Source: Methylopumilus universalis | Lineage (GTDB): Bacteria > Pseudomonadota > Gammaproteobacteria > Burkholderiales > Methylophilaceae | Assembly (NCBI RefSeq): GCF_006363895.1 | Contig: NZ_CP040953.1 | DNA length: 64,000 bases | Direction: 5' to 3' (one strand) | Shown: one piece after another, positions 53,675 through 62,842 of the stretch | Layout of the letters: every line of letters starts with the position of its first letter | Position numbering within the stretch: the first letter of the stretch is position 1 | Notes under the pieces: generated by a model | What the model saw: only the letters and a program-made list of their open reading frames with translations | Databases searched by the model: none | What the model was told of the DNA's origin: nothing | Position numbers and translations under genes: made by a program

Positions 53675-54979
53675 TTATTTTACAAAAGGTGCCCATGCGG
53701 GCTCTCTAATATCATCAGCGTTAATATTAAATGATTGACGAACTACACCATCAATCGATACGGTAGAAAGTTCGCCCGATCCGTTGATCTTGTGTGCATA
53801 TAGTATCACATGCCCATTCGGTGAAAACTTAGGCGCTTCATCAAAAGGGCCGTCAGTAATTTTCGTAATTTGTCCTGTTTGAAGATCATGTAACACCACT
53901 CTAAATCGACCTTCGTCTTGCGTCACATAAGAGAGCATTTTGGCATCGGGAGAGACGTTAGGATTTAAATTTTGGTTTCCTTCGAAAGACACACGCTGTG
54001 GCTCGCCTCCGCTTGATGAAACTTTATAAATTTGTGGGCGACCGCCGCGATCAGATGTGAAATAAATCAAACGGCCGTCAGGGGACCAGACGGGCTCCGT
54101 ATCAATATGCGTACTCTGGATAAGAGGTTTTAAATTAGACCCATCGGAATCAATGAGATAAATCTGTGAGTTTGCGTTATAGGTTAAAACAATCGCTAAA
54201 CGTCTACCGTCAGGTGACCATGAGGGTGAACTATTATTGCCTTTAAAGTTAGCCAAGACCGTTCTTTGTCCTGTCACTAAAGACTGAATATAGATAATAG
54301 GTTTTTTCTTTTCAAAAGATACGTAAGCAATTTTTGTGGCATCTGGTGACCATCTCGCAGAGATAATAGGCTGGGGAGACCCCACTACCGACTGTACATT
54401 AAATCCATCTGCATCAGCTACATTCAAAGAGTAGCGGCCTTTATTTTTTGTAATGTAAGAAATTTTGGTACTAAAGACTCCTGGGATGCCAGTTAACTTT
54501 TCATAAATAGTGTCAGAAATTTTATGCGCGATGGCACGATATTGTGCGACTGGGCCTGAATATTCCATCGTGGTTAAAATCGTTTTTTTATTGATATCAA
54601 CTAAAAACCAATTCACCTTCATACGATTATTGCTGATCTCGACCTGCCCTAAGGTCATCACCTGTGCTTCAATGGCAGTCATTTCCGAATAATTGATTTC
54701 GCTTAAAGCTGAGGGTTTGTTGATCAAACCATCTACATTTAAAGATCTAAAAAATCCCGAGCGATAAAGATCTGCTGCGATGATTTGATGCATGCGACTA
54801 TTAGCTTTATCCCCCGCCATTTCTTTATAAGGCATGACTGCAATATTAATTTGCTTGGTACCGCCTCCAGAAATCTCAATCGTCTCAATCGCAAACACAT
54901 TGAGAGATATAAAAAAAAGTGAGGATAAGAAAATAAATATTTTGAATATTTTTAACATATGTAAATTATATTTTTTCAT
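53675..54979 (-). CDS. tolB: Tol-Pal system protein TolB
   Basis: 434 residues with an N-terminal signal, a TolB N-terminal domain and a six-bladed WD40-like propeller: recurring ARWSPDATKIAYVS, PSWSPDGRRLAIVL and PVWSPDGRLIYFTSDRGG. Periplasmic, cycles between TolA and Pal. Overlaps tolA by 14 bp. Confidence 0.97.
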   Translation of the reverse strand: MKKYNLHMLKIFKIFIFLSSLFFISLNVFAIETIEISGGGTKQINIAVMPYKEMAGDKANSRMHQIIAADLYRSGFFRSLNVDGLINKPSALSEINYSEMTAIEAQVMTLGQVEISNNRMKVNWFLVDINKKTILTTMEYSGPVAQYRAIAHKISDTIYEKLTGIPGVFSTKISYITKNKGRYSLNVADADGFNVQSVVGSPQPIISARWSPDATKIAYVSFEKKKPIIYIQSLVTGQRTVLANFKGNNSSPSWSPDGRRLAIVLTYNANSQIYLIDSDGSNLKPLIQSTHIDTEPVWSPDGRLIYFTSDRGGRPQIYKVSSSGGEPQRVSFEGNQNLNPNVSPDAKMLSYVTQDEGRFRVVLHDLQTGQITKITDGPFDEAPKFSPNGHVILYAHKINGSGELSTVSIDGVVRQSFNINADDIREPAWAPFVK

Positions 54980-55757
54980 TGGGCCTGAAGTTAAGTTTTA
55001 AATTTTTAAATTTCGAGAATAAATCGGTATCTGTGGGGACCGGCAAAGGTTGTGATTGAAAAATAGCACGCTCGACCGATTCGTCACATACTGGAATGCC
55101 GCTTGATTTTAACATTTTAGGATTACCAATCAATTCTCCTGTAGGCATGAGTCCAATTTCAAATTGAAGCTCCACAGGAGTTGTCCCACATAACTGCTTA
55201 TTCACATTCTGTTGAATTTTTCTTTGAATTAATAATTTATATTTATCCATTTCACCTAATTTAGCGCCCCCTTCGGCAGGGTTAGCATTAGATTGTTTCA
55301 TCTCTTCATGACGATTTAATGAAGGCTTCGATTTATCTTGTAATAATTCTTGTTGAAGTTTAGCCAATTGATCTTGTTTTAAAAGCTCTTCCTGAATTTT
55401 TTTCAAATCATCTTTCTTTTTTTGATCTTCTAATTTTTTACGATCCTCTTCTTCTTTTTTTTGCTTCAGGCTAATTTCGGCCTTGTCACTTGTGAGTGAT
55501 TTAATAATTTCTTCCATTTTAGATGGTCTGGGCAGAGGCTTTGGCGGTTCTGGCTCAATCTTCTTTTCAACAGGCGGCGTGTCAATTGCCTTGACACTTG
55601 TTACAGGAATTGAATCCCATAATTCTACTTCAGCTACTTGGGGTAACTTTACTCGCCATTCAAAACTGACAATCATGATCGCGACTAAAATAATATGGAC
55701 ACTTGCTGCATAGATCGCGGCTCTTCTTGCAATGATTTTTTCTTGAGGTCTAATCAC
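54966..55757 (-). CDS. tolA: Tol-Pal system protein TolA
   Basis: 263 residues: one transmembrane helix (about 13-31), a Lys/Glu/Gln-rich helical linker (about 85-145) and a TolA/TonB-type C-terminal domain (CGTTPVELQFEIGLMPTGELIG). Spans the periplasm linking TolQR to TolB/Pal. Shorter linker than E. coli TolA. Confidence 0.93.
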   Translation of the reverse strand: MIRPQEKIIARRAAIYAASVHIILVAIMIVSFEWRVKLPQVAEVELWDSIPVTSVKAIDTPPVEKKIEPEPPKPLPRPSKMEEIIKSLTSDKAEISLKQKKEEEDRKKLEDQKKKDDLKKIQEELLKQDQLAKLQQELLQDKSKPSLNRHEEMKQSNANPAEGGAKLGEMDKYKLLIQRKIQQNVNKQLCGTTPVELQFEIGLMPTGELIGNPKMLKSSGIPVCDESVERAIFQSQPLPVPTDTDLFSKFKNLKLNFRPNEKI

Positions 55758-55766
55758 GTCAAATAT

Positions 55767-56156
55767 TTATTTTTGTGGCTTCAAGAGTAAGCCCACTTTA
55801 GAAACATTATTTTGTTTTAAAAGATCCATGACACTTATCACTTCATCGTATTTCACATTCTTGTCAGCAGCAATCACAAGTGCTCGATCAGGTGTTGTTT
55901 TAATTAAAGATTGCACATGACTTAATAATCGATCGCGTGTGTAACTCTCACCTTCAATCTCAATCGTGCTATTAAGTTTTATCGTGATCACAATCGGCGC
56001 TCCTGTTTGTTTTAATGTCTCACCTACTTCAGGAAGCTCCACGACACCCGGATTTGTCATAGGGGCTGTCACCATAAAAATGACTAGCAGCACTAAGGTC
56101 ACATCAATATAGGGCACTACATTGATTTGATTCATCAAGCGACGTTTACGCATCAC
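55767..56156 (-). CDS. tolR: Tol-Pal system protein TolR
   Basis: 129 residues. Single transmembrane segment with the key Asp in VPYIDVTLVLLVIFMVTAP, then an ExbD-like periplasmic domain with ADKNVKYDEVISVMDLLK. Proton-driven with TolQ. Directly abuts the tolQ stop. Confidence 0.96.
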   Translation of the reverse strand: MMRKRRLMNQINVVPYIDVTLVLLVIFMVTAPMTNPGVVELPEVGETLKQTGAPIVITIKLNSTIEIEGESYTRDRLLSHVQSLIKTTPDRALVIAADKNVKYDEVISVMDLLKQNNVSKVGLLLKPQK

Positions 56157-56828
56157 TTATCCTTTTCTTTGTAAGATGTTGACAAACTCTTCCATGAAAC
56201 TTTCATATCTCACCGATAAACGATCCACTGAAGTTGCAAAACGGTTATAGGCAATAACTGCTGGAATCGCTGCAAATAAACCAATGGCGGTTGCGATTAA
56301 TGCCTCTGCAATCCCAGGAGCTACTTGAGTGAGCGTTGCTTGTGCCACATTGGCGAGTCCTCTGAAAGCATTCATGATGCCCCATACCGTTCCAAATAAA
56401 CCAATGTAAGGACTTACCGATCCTACCGATGCTAGAAAAGGTAAATGAGCGTCTAAAAAATCAAGTTCACGATTGTAAGTGGCACGCATCGCTCGGCGCA
56501 CACCTTCAATCACATCACTCATATCGCTTTTGGATGTTTTATGGCGATTAAATTCTTTATAGCCTGCTTCAAAAATTGTCGCTAGGCCTTTATTCTTAAT
56601 GCGGCCACTATGAATGCTGTCATGAAGTTTATTAAGATCCCCGCTTGTCCAGAATGTGTTTTCAAATTCATCGACCGCGAGTTCTGCACTTTTTAATACA
56701 GAGACTTTAATAAAGATATACCACCAAGAGAAACCGGAAGCTGCTAATAAAATTAGCATCACGAGCTGAACAGGAATGGTTGCCCCTGTAATCAAACTTA
56801 AAAAAGATAAATCATTTACGACATTCAT
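56157..56828 (-). CDS. tolQ: Tol-Pal system protein TolQ
   Basis: 223 residues with three transmembrane segments and the family block SPYIGLFGTVWGIMNAFRGL and LIATAIGLFAAIPAVIAYNRF. Forms the proton channel with TolR. Overlaps ybgC by 4 bp. Confidence 0.97.
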   Translation of the reverse strand: MNVVNDLSFLSLITGATIPVQLVMLILLAASGFSWWYIFIKVSVLKSAELAVDEFENTFWTSGDLNKLHDSIHSGRIKNKGLATIFEAGYKEFNRHKTSKSDMSDVIEGVRRAMRATYNRELDFLDAHLPFLASVGSVSPYIGLFGTVWGIMNAFRGLANVAQATLTQVAPGIAEALIATAIGLFAAIPAVIAYNRFATSVDRLSVRYESFMEEFVNILQRKG

Positions 56829-57235
56829 AAAGACTCCATAATTTCTTTAACGGTGGATGGGATTCTGACGGGTTTAAATTTCTCACTATCAATACAAGCA
56901 ATATCGACACTTGCATCAATCAACATTTCATTGTCACGATAAATCATTTGTCTAAACTCAATTTTGCTTGATCCTATATCTTTAAGCTCACTTTTAACGA
57001 TTAAGTCATCATTAAAACGTGCAGGGAGCTTGTATTGAATATCAATGCGATGAACCACAAACATAATATGGTCACGATGTTTTAAGAGGTGTTGGTTAAT
57101 CCCAACACTTCTCAACCATTCGGTTCTCGCGCGCTCCATAAATTTTAAATAGTTAGCGTGATAAACGACACCACCACTATCGGTGTCTTCAAAATAAATA
57201 CGTACAGGAAATGAAAAAGTTTTTATTCCTGCCAT
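56825..57235 (-). CDS. ybgC: Acyl-CoA thioesterase YbgC
   Basis: 136-residue hotdog-fold protein with the YbgC signature VRIYFEDTDSGGVVYHANYLKFMERARTEWLR. Conserved first member of the tol operon; overlaps ruvB by 13 bp upstream. Confidence 0.95.
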   Translation of the reverse strand: MAGIKTFSFPVRIYFEDTDSGGVVYHANYLKFMERARTEWLRSVGINQHLLKHRDHIMFVVHRIDIQYKLPARFNDDLIVKSELKDIGSSKIEFRQMIYRDNEMLIDASVDIACIDSEKFKPVRIPSTVKEIMESL

Positions 57236-58260
57236 AAGGTATCTGTGGGTTGTTGTGAAGGTGGCTTCATACCAAAGTGAAGATAAGTCGCTTGCGTCAC
57301 GACACGTCCGCGCGGGGTGCGCATGAGATAGCCTTGCTGAATAAGATAGGGCTCCAAAACATCTTCAATGGTTTCCCGCTCTTCACCAATGGCGGCGGCT
57401 AAATTATCAATACCCACCGGACCCCCATTGAATTTTTCTAGGATCGCTTGGAGAAGCTTTCGGTCCATGACATCTAGCCCTAATAAATCTACATCCAACA
57501 TTTTAAGTGCGTCATCTGCAATTGATGCTGTAATTTTTCCATTGGATTTGACTTGTGCGAAATCTCGCACACGTCTTAATAAACGGTTTGCAATGCGAGG
57601 TGTGCCACGTGAACGTTTTGCAATTTCTAACGAGCCTGAAGGATCAATATCGGCTTCTAAAAGACTGGATGAACGATCCACAATTTTTGCTAATTCGGTT
57701 TCACTATAAAACTCTAGACGAGAGACAATACCAAAACGATCACGGAGTGGATTGGTGAGCATGCCTGCTCGCGTTGTCGCACCGACTAATGTAAAAGGTG
57801 GCAAATCAAGTCGCACTGATCTAGCCGATGGACCTTCACCAATCATGATATCAAGTCGGTAATCCTCCATCGCAGGGTATAAAATTTCTTCGATGACAGG
57901 TGACAAACGATGAATCTCATCAATGAATAACACATCATTCGGTTCTAAATTGGTAAGAAGTGCTGCGAGGTCGCCTGCTTTTTCTAAAACAGGGCCAGAT
58001 GTTTGGCGAAGATTAACACCCATCTCTTTTGCAATGATATGCGCTAAAGTGGTTTTGCCTAAACCGGGTGGTCCAAAAAGTAATACATGATCTAACGCTT
58101 CGTTTCTATTTTTAGCTGCTGAAATAAAAATCTCTAATTGGCTTCTGACTTTTTCTTGGCCGACATATTCTTGAAGTTCTTTTGGACGAAGTGCCCGCTC
58201 AATAGACTCCTCGACGGGCTCATTCACAGTACTTGCTACAAAGCGATCGGATTCAATCAT
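57223..58260 (-). CDS. ruvB: Holliday junction branch migration ATPase RuvB
   Basis: 345 residues. Walker A GPPGLGKTTLAHIIA, Walker B VLFIDEIHRL, sensor ATTRAGML and arginine finger region NPLRDRFGIV; C-terminal winged helix LIQQGYLMRTPRGRVVT. Motor for branch migration with RuvA. Confidence 0.98.
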   Translation of the reverse strand: MIESDRFVASTVNEPVEESIERALRPKELQEYVGQEKVRSQLEIFISAAKNRNEALDHVLLFGPPGLGKTTLAHIIAKEMGVNLRQTSGPVLEKAGDLAALLTNLEPNDVLFIDEIHRLSPVIEEILYPAMEDYRLDIMIGEGPSARSVRLDLPPFTLVGATTRAGMLTNPLRDRFGIVSRLEFYSETELAKIVDRSSSLLEADIDPSGSLEIAKRSRGTPRIANRLLRRVRDFAQVKSNGKITASIADDALKMLDVDLLGLDVMDRKLLQAILEKFNGGPVGIDNLAAAIGEERETIEDVLEPYLIQQGYLMRTPRGRVVTQATYLHFGMKPPSQQPTDTLWQE

Positions 58261-58269
58261 GCGTCTTCA

Positions 58270-58851
58270 TTAGCCTTTAGATAAATATTTTAAAGCTTGC
58301 TTAATGCCGTCATTCACAGTGAGATTTATATCTAAACTTTTGACTGCATTTAAAGATTCGCGTTCATTGTAGCCTAATGCGATTAGGGCGTTGAGCACAT
58401 CTTGGCTAATAGAAGCCATGCTAGAACCCTTAATACTTAGCGCTGAATCAAGTGTGAATTTATCTTTTAATTCCAAGAGCAATCGTTCGGCTGTTTTTTT
58501 ACCAATACCAGGTACGCGAGTTAAAAGTCCTGCTTCTTGAAGTGACACGGCTTGAATCAATTCATCAATGGATAAGCCGCTTAAAATCGCAAGTGCGGAT
58601 TTGGCTCCAATGCCATTCACTTTCAAAAGCTGTCTAAACATTAAGCGTTCTTGGTTAGTCCCAAAACCAAAGAGAAGCTGCGCATCTTCACGCACCACAA
58701 AGTGCGTGAGTAATGTGACTTTATCTCCCACTTGAGGCAGTAAATAAAAAGTGCTCATAGGGACTTCACATTCATAACCCACACCATTGCAATCAATTAA
58801 AGCCAAGGGTGGTGTTTTATCTAAAAGAATGCCGGAAATTCTGCCTATCAT
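58270..58851 (-). CDS. ruvA: Holliday junction DNA-binding protein RuvA
   Basis: 193 residues. MIGRISGILLDKTPP start, tandem HhH motifs LKVNGIGAKSALAIL and TRVPGIGKKTAERLLLELKDK, C-terminal RuvB-binding helices. Overlaps ruvC by 4 bp. Confidence 0.97.
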   Translation of the reverse strand: MIGRISGILLDKTPPLALIDCNGVGYECEVPMSTFYLLPQVGDKVTLLTHFVVREDAQLLFGFGTNQERLMFRQLLKVNGIGAKSALAILSGLSIDELIQAVSLQEAGLLTRVPGIGKKTAERLLLELKDKFTLDSALSIKGSSMASISQDVLNALIALGYNERESLNAVKSLDINLTVNDGIKQALKYLSKG

Positions 58852-59396
58852 ACGAGCCGTCCTTTTTTCATACGGTAACTTAAAGCATCCATACTTTGTA
58901 ATTGGTTATAAGCATTTGCATGACACATTGCACAAGCGAGTGCATCTGCAGAATCTGCCTGAGGTACTTCAGGCAATTTTAAAAAGCGTTTGACCATTTC
59001 TTGTACCTGTTCTTTTTTGGCATGCCCTGAACCTACTACTGATTTTTTAACTTGCAAGGCTGTATATTCATAGACAGGTAATTTTTTAATGACGGCAGCA
59101 CTGATGGCAGCTCCTCGTGCTTGACCTAATAAAAGGGTAGATTGTGGATTCACATTCACAAACACTTTTTCAATGGCCACTTGTTTTGGCTTAAATTGAT
59201 CGATCACGTCAAAGAGCCCTTCTAAAATAATTTGAATACGCTCTGGCAAACTATCTCGCGCATCAACTTTAGCGCTGACCGTTTTAATCACACCACTTCC
59301 AAGATAGCGAATCTTGTCACCACTTTTTTCAACGACACCGAACCCCGTCATTCTTAGACCAGGATCAATACCAAGGATGATAATAGGATCACTCAA
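58848..59396 (-). CDS. ruvC: Holliday junction resolvase RuvC
   Basis: 182 residues. Catalytic acids in ILGIDPGLRMTGFGVV, AIEKVFVN and SADALACAMCH. Cleaves Holliday junctions. Operon order ruvC-ruvA-ruvB, then ybgC-tol. Confidence 0.97.
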   Translation of the reverse strand: MSDPIIILGIDPGLRMTGFGVVEKSGDKIRYLGSGVIKTVSAKVDARDSLPERIQIILEGLFDVIDQFKPKQVAIEKVFVNVNPQSTLLLGQARGAAISAAVIKKLPVYEYTALQVKKSVVGSGHAKKEQVQEMVKRFLKLPEVPQADSADALACAMCHANAYNQLQSMDALSYRMKKGRLV

Positions 59397-59404
59397 TGAT
59401 GAAT

Positions 59405-60130
59405 TTAATCTTCAATCACTGCCGTGGTATAAACTTCCTGCACATCATCTAAGTCATCAAGCGTATCTAGAATTTTTTGCATTCGAATGCCATCGTCTCC
59501 ACTTAAAACATTTTCTAGTGTAGGTCGCATCGCGACTTCAGCTAATTCTATTTTTAAACCTGCACTTAAAAGCGCTTCTTTAATCTGAATAAATTCTTGA
59601 GTAGGGGTGATCACTTCAATACTCCCGTCCTCATCATTAATAATATCTTCAGCACCTGCTTCTAGAGCTACTTCCATGACTTTATTTTCATCTGTGCCGG
59701 GAGCAAAAAAGATGCGTCCACAATGTTTAAATAAAAAAGCCACAGATCCATCGGTCCCTAAATTGCCGCCATGTTTAGTGAGTGCATGTCTCACATCAGC
59801 GACTGCTCTTTGTTTATTATCCGTTAAGCAATCAATAATAATGGCCGCCCCACCAATACCGTAACCTTCATATCTCACTTCTTCGTAACTCACACCTTCC
59901 AATTCCCCCGTGCCTTTTTTAATGGCACGCGTAATATTGTCTTGTGGCATATTTTCTTCTTTAGCGAGCGCCACAGCAGCTCTCAATCTCGGATTGAAGT
60001 TCACTTCTCCACCAGAGAGTCTTGCTGACACTGTAATTTCTTTGATAATTTTTGTGAATACTTTTCCGCGCTTAGCGTCTTGGCGACCCTTGCGATGCTG
60101 AATATTTGCCCATTTGGAATGTCCTGCCAT
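59405..60130 (-). CDS. yebC: YebC/PmpR family protein
   Basis: 241 residues, starting MAGHSKWANIQHRKGRQDAKRGKVF, the YebC/TACO1 signature, with DNITRAIKKGTG and EAGAEDI further on. Reported as transcriptional regulator or translation factor for polyproline in other bacteria. Directly upstream of ruvC, 8 bp gap. Confidence 0.97.
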   Translation of the reverse strand: MAGHSKWANIQHRKGRQDAKRGKVFTKIIKEITVSARLSGGEVNFNPRLRAAVALAKEENMPQDNITRAIKKGTGELEGVSYEEVRYEGYGIGGAAIIIDCLTDNKQRAVADVRHALTKHGGNLGTDGSVAFLFKHCGRIFFAPGTDENKVMEVALEAGAEDIINDEDGSIEVITPTQEFIQIKEALLSAGLKIELAEVAMRPTLENVLSGDDGIRMQKILDTLDDLDDVQEVYTTAVIED

Positions 60131-60132
60131 GC

Positions 60133-61086
60133 TTAACCCTTTCTATGCCTTGATTTTATCATGGGTTCATTTTTAAGCCATGGCTGAACAAGCCCTTCTT
60201 GATGCCTTTTAATACGGTCATAAGAAATCATTAAAAGGGATATGCCAATGAAGAACATGCCTACAAATTCAAAAGGTTTAATGAATTCATGAAGCTCAAT
60301 CGATGATGCCATGACGGCAATCACAGGACACACTGTGGTGGTCATGGTGGCAACGCCTGCTGATAAATGTCTTAATGCATATAGCCATAATAGCCATGCA
60401 ATCGCATTTCCAAAGACTGAGTTATAGATGAGCGCCCCTATAAAGTAACCATTCCATTCAATCGAGGTCGTATGCGTCATTAAGGCGACGATGACAATAG
60501 GTATTGAACCAAAAAGCATTTGCCATGCGGTCAAAGAAATAAGATCAAGATCTGGGGATCGGGCCTGAAGTTTTTTAGCCAAGATCACGGCGAGCGCCCA
60601 TGAAATGCCAGATACAATCGCTAACACCATACTGAATAAATCGGTGCCTAAATGAAGCGGATCCAAAATAAATAAAATGCCCATCAATGAAAAGAAAGCT
60701 GCAGGCCATTGCCAACCGCTTAGTTTTTCGCCTAAAAGTGGCCAAGCCAAAAGCATGGTCCAAAAAGGCATCGTATAAGTAAGTACCGCTGTTTTGCCGG
60801 CACCGCCCTCGACCAAAGCCCATACTAAAAGCCCTGTGAAACCAGCCGTTTGGAGGAGGCCCAAAACAATTAGGCTTGGAATCTCTTTAATACTGAAAGG
60901 TTTTTTTAAGATAAGCATCACGATGAATAAACAAAGTGCACCTAAGATAGTTCTGAGCGCTGCAAAATCAAAAGGGCCTGCAAAATGCAGGGCATTTTTC
61001 ATCACTACCCAGTTATAACCCCAGATAAGGCACAAAAGCATGAGGGCTAAAAAAGCCATCAGGCCTTGATTTTTTTTAAGAAGCAT
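60133..61086 (-). CDS. EamA/DMT-family transporter
   Basis: 317 residues with ten hydrophobic segments in two EamA repeats (about 10-140 and 155-290). Family patterns LIWGYNWVVMKNAL and the second-repeat ISWALAVILAKK. Probably a metabolite exporter; substrate unknown. Two bases upstream of yebC, so the first gene of the yebC-ruv transcript. Confidence 0.9.
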   Translation of the reverse strand: MLLKKNQGLMAFLALMLLCLIWGYNWVVMKNALHFAGPFDFAALRTILGALCLFIVMLILKKPFSIKEIPSLIVLGLLQTAGFTGLLVWALVEGGAGKTAVLTYTMPFWTMLLAWPLLGEKLSGWQWPAAFFSLMGILFILDPLHLGTDLFSMVLAIVSGISWALAVILAKKLQARSPDLDLISLTAWQMLFGSIPIVIVALMTHTTSIEWNGYFIGALIYNSVFGNAIAWLLWLYALRHLSAGVATMTTTVCPVIAVMASSIELHEFIKPFEFVGMFFIGISLLMISYDRIKRHQEGLVQPWLKNEPMIKSRHRKG

Positions 61087-61163
61087 TTTTATACTTGTTT
61101 AATATAGTGACATTATTATAAAGTGTATCTTTAAGTTCTTAAGCTTTTCAAAAAAGGTGTCTT

Positions 61164-61595
61164 ATGAAAACAGCCGCTCAACTTATTGCTGATAAAAAGC
61201 ATAAAGAAGTTATTAGTATTGCCCCTAATCGTCCCGTGATTGATGCGCTCATTATCTTAGCTGAATATAAGATTGGCGCTCTCATTGTGATGGATCAAGA
61301 CAAAATGGTTGGTATTTTTTCAGAACGTGATTACGCGCGTGAAGTTGTTCTAAAAGGCAAGTCATCTAAAGTCACTACCATTCAAGAAGTGATGACTAAA
61401 AATGTACTCGTAGGGCAAGGTAAAGATACTTTTGAAAAAGCGATGACGCTTATGACCGAAAATCATATTCGTCATTTGCCGATCACGGATGGCCAGAAAG
61501 TCATTGGTATGTTGTCTTTGGGGGATGTGGCTAAAGAAATGATTGTGTACCAAAAAAACCTAATTAAAGAACTAGAAGCTTACGTCAAACAATAA
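61164..61595 (+). CDS. Tandem CBS-domain protein
   Basis: 143 residues, two CBS domains (about 8-65 and 78-135) with GIFSERDYAREVVLKGKSSKVTTIQEVMTK and NHIRHLPITDGQKVIGMLSLGDV. Binds adenosine-type nucleotides; the partner is unknown. Divergent from the EamA transporter; convergent with the integrase, 40 bp apart. Confidence 0.92.
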   Translation: MKTAAQLIADKKHKEVISIAPNRPVIDALIILAEYKIGALIVMDQDKMVGIFSERDYAREVVLKGKSSKVTTIQEVMTKNVLVGQGKDTFEKAMTLMTENHIRHLPITDGQKVIGMLSLGDVAKEMIVYQKNLIKELEAYVKQ

Positions 61596-61635
61596 TTGCC
61601 CTTAAAAATTGGGTTCGTTTTGGGAAAAGGCTATT

Positions 61636-62817
61636 TTATAAATTTAAAGTGGCTTGTTTGGTTTCAATAAATGTCGGGCATTGTTCGACAATAAAATCAC
61701 TCCACCATTGCATCATTTTATTTCTATCTTCAATGTATTCGGCTCTATTGTATGCCCGTCGAACAGAGTTACTATCAATGTGAGCCAATTGCTTTTCAAT
61801 GACGTCTGGATTAAATCCTTCTTCATTAAGAATAGTCGAGGCAAGCGCCCTAAATCCATGTGCTGTCATTTTTCCTTTATAACCAATTTTGTATAAGCTG
61901 TTAATAAGTCTTTCATTTTTAATGGCTGTGTCACGTTTTTTATCATAAAAGATATAAGCTGGATGAAAGTGATTAGCTTTTATAATTTCTAACACAGTGA
62001 CCATTTGTGAAGTTAAATGAACAGTATGTGGGCGACGCATTTTCATGCGCTCAGCTGGAATAATCCAAATTCCCTCTTCAAAATTAACTTCACTCCAACT
62101 TGACCCCATAAGCTCTTGCGCTCTTAAGAAAGTGAGGGCTAATAATTGAAATGCGTGATTCATAATTTTACCCTCACTAAATTTAGCTAAACTAATTTGC
62201 GAAAGCAACGTAGGCAAGTCTTTCTTTGTAATGGTTTTTTGATTAACCACCACGTTGGGAAGTAAGGCGCCACGAAGTGGCTCTGCAATGTTATGTGTAA
62301 TGACACCAATCGAAATGGCATATCGCATCACGGCATGAATATCTCTGTATAACCTATGCGTGATATCAAAATTATTTCTTGATTCAACTCGCCTAATAAA
62401 ATCTAAAATATCTTGACTTGTAATGTCTTCGACAAAGTCATCTCTAAAGAATGTGATTAAATCTTTATTAGCTCGAGGCTGCACTTCAGCTAAATGCCTT
62501 GGTGTCCATAAGAGGCTTTTTTGATGAAGCCATTCATTTAAGATATCGATGAACTTATGTTTCTTATGATCAGCCTCATCAATTTGGGCGACCTTGACGT
62601 TAGCTTTAGATATTGTTTTTATAAGAGATGGGCTCACCGCATAGAACATTAACTCATCATTCTTCACGACTGCCAAAACTTTATTTTCAATTAATTGCGG
62701 ATTACTGATAAAACTTTTGTAAGAAGTTATCTCATCTACATTAATTTTTAAATCATTATCATTATCATTTAAAAGATCCATATAACGCACTCTACCTTTT
62801 AGGTTATTTTCTTTCAT
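61636..62817 (-). CDS. Tyrosine-type site-specific integrase with an antitoxin-like N-terminus
   Basis: 393 residues. Catalytic residues all present: Arg232 in LTFLRAQEL, Lys259 or nearby, HGFR (His320, Arg323), His346 in LAHIDSNSVRRAYNRA and nucleophile Tyr356. A core-binding domain spans about 88-185. The N-terminal residues 26-70 (ITSYKSFISNPQLIENK, then AVVKNDELMFYAVSP) resemble Phd/StbD antitoxins rather than usual arm-binding domains. A shorter start at Met13 is possible. No other mobile-element gene is present and no direct repeat is seen flanking it. Confidence 0.87.
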   Translation of the reverse strand: MKENNLKGRVRYMDLLNDNDNDLKINVDEITSYKSFISNPQLIENKVLAVVKNDELMFYAVSPSLIKTISKANVKVAQIDEADHKKHKFIDILNEWLHQKSLLWTPRHLAEVQPRANKDLITFFRDDFVEDITSQDILDFIRRVESRNNFDITHRLYRDIHAVMRYAISIGVITHNIAEPLRGALLPNVVVNQKTITKKDLPTLLSQISLAKFSEGKIMNHAFQLLALTFLRAQELMGSSWSEVNFEEGIWIIPAERMKMRRPHTVHLTSQMVTVLEIIKANHFHPAYIFYDKKRDTAIKNERLINSLYKIGYKGKMTAHGFRALASTILNEEGFNPDVIEKQLAHIDSNSVRRAYNRAEYIEDRNKMMQWWSDFIVEQCPTFIETKQATLNL

Positions 62818-62842
62818 CTTTTGTCAACTAAGATTAGCATAC
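61636..62842. mobile_element. Integrase-only insertion or edge of a genomic island
   Basis: The integrase is wedged between a CBS gene and a porin lacking its start. The sequence 62818-62842 between the integrase start and the porin frame shows no promoter-like spacing for the porin. It could be the whole insertion, a remnant, or one end of an island rearranged in this strain. No att repeat was found by eye. Confidence 0.4.

Noticed and set aside
61596..62842. Prophage or complete island around the integrase
   Set aside because: No phage structural, replication or cargo genes, no tRNA and no visible direct repeat; only the integrase itself is present in the window.
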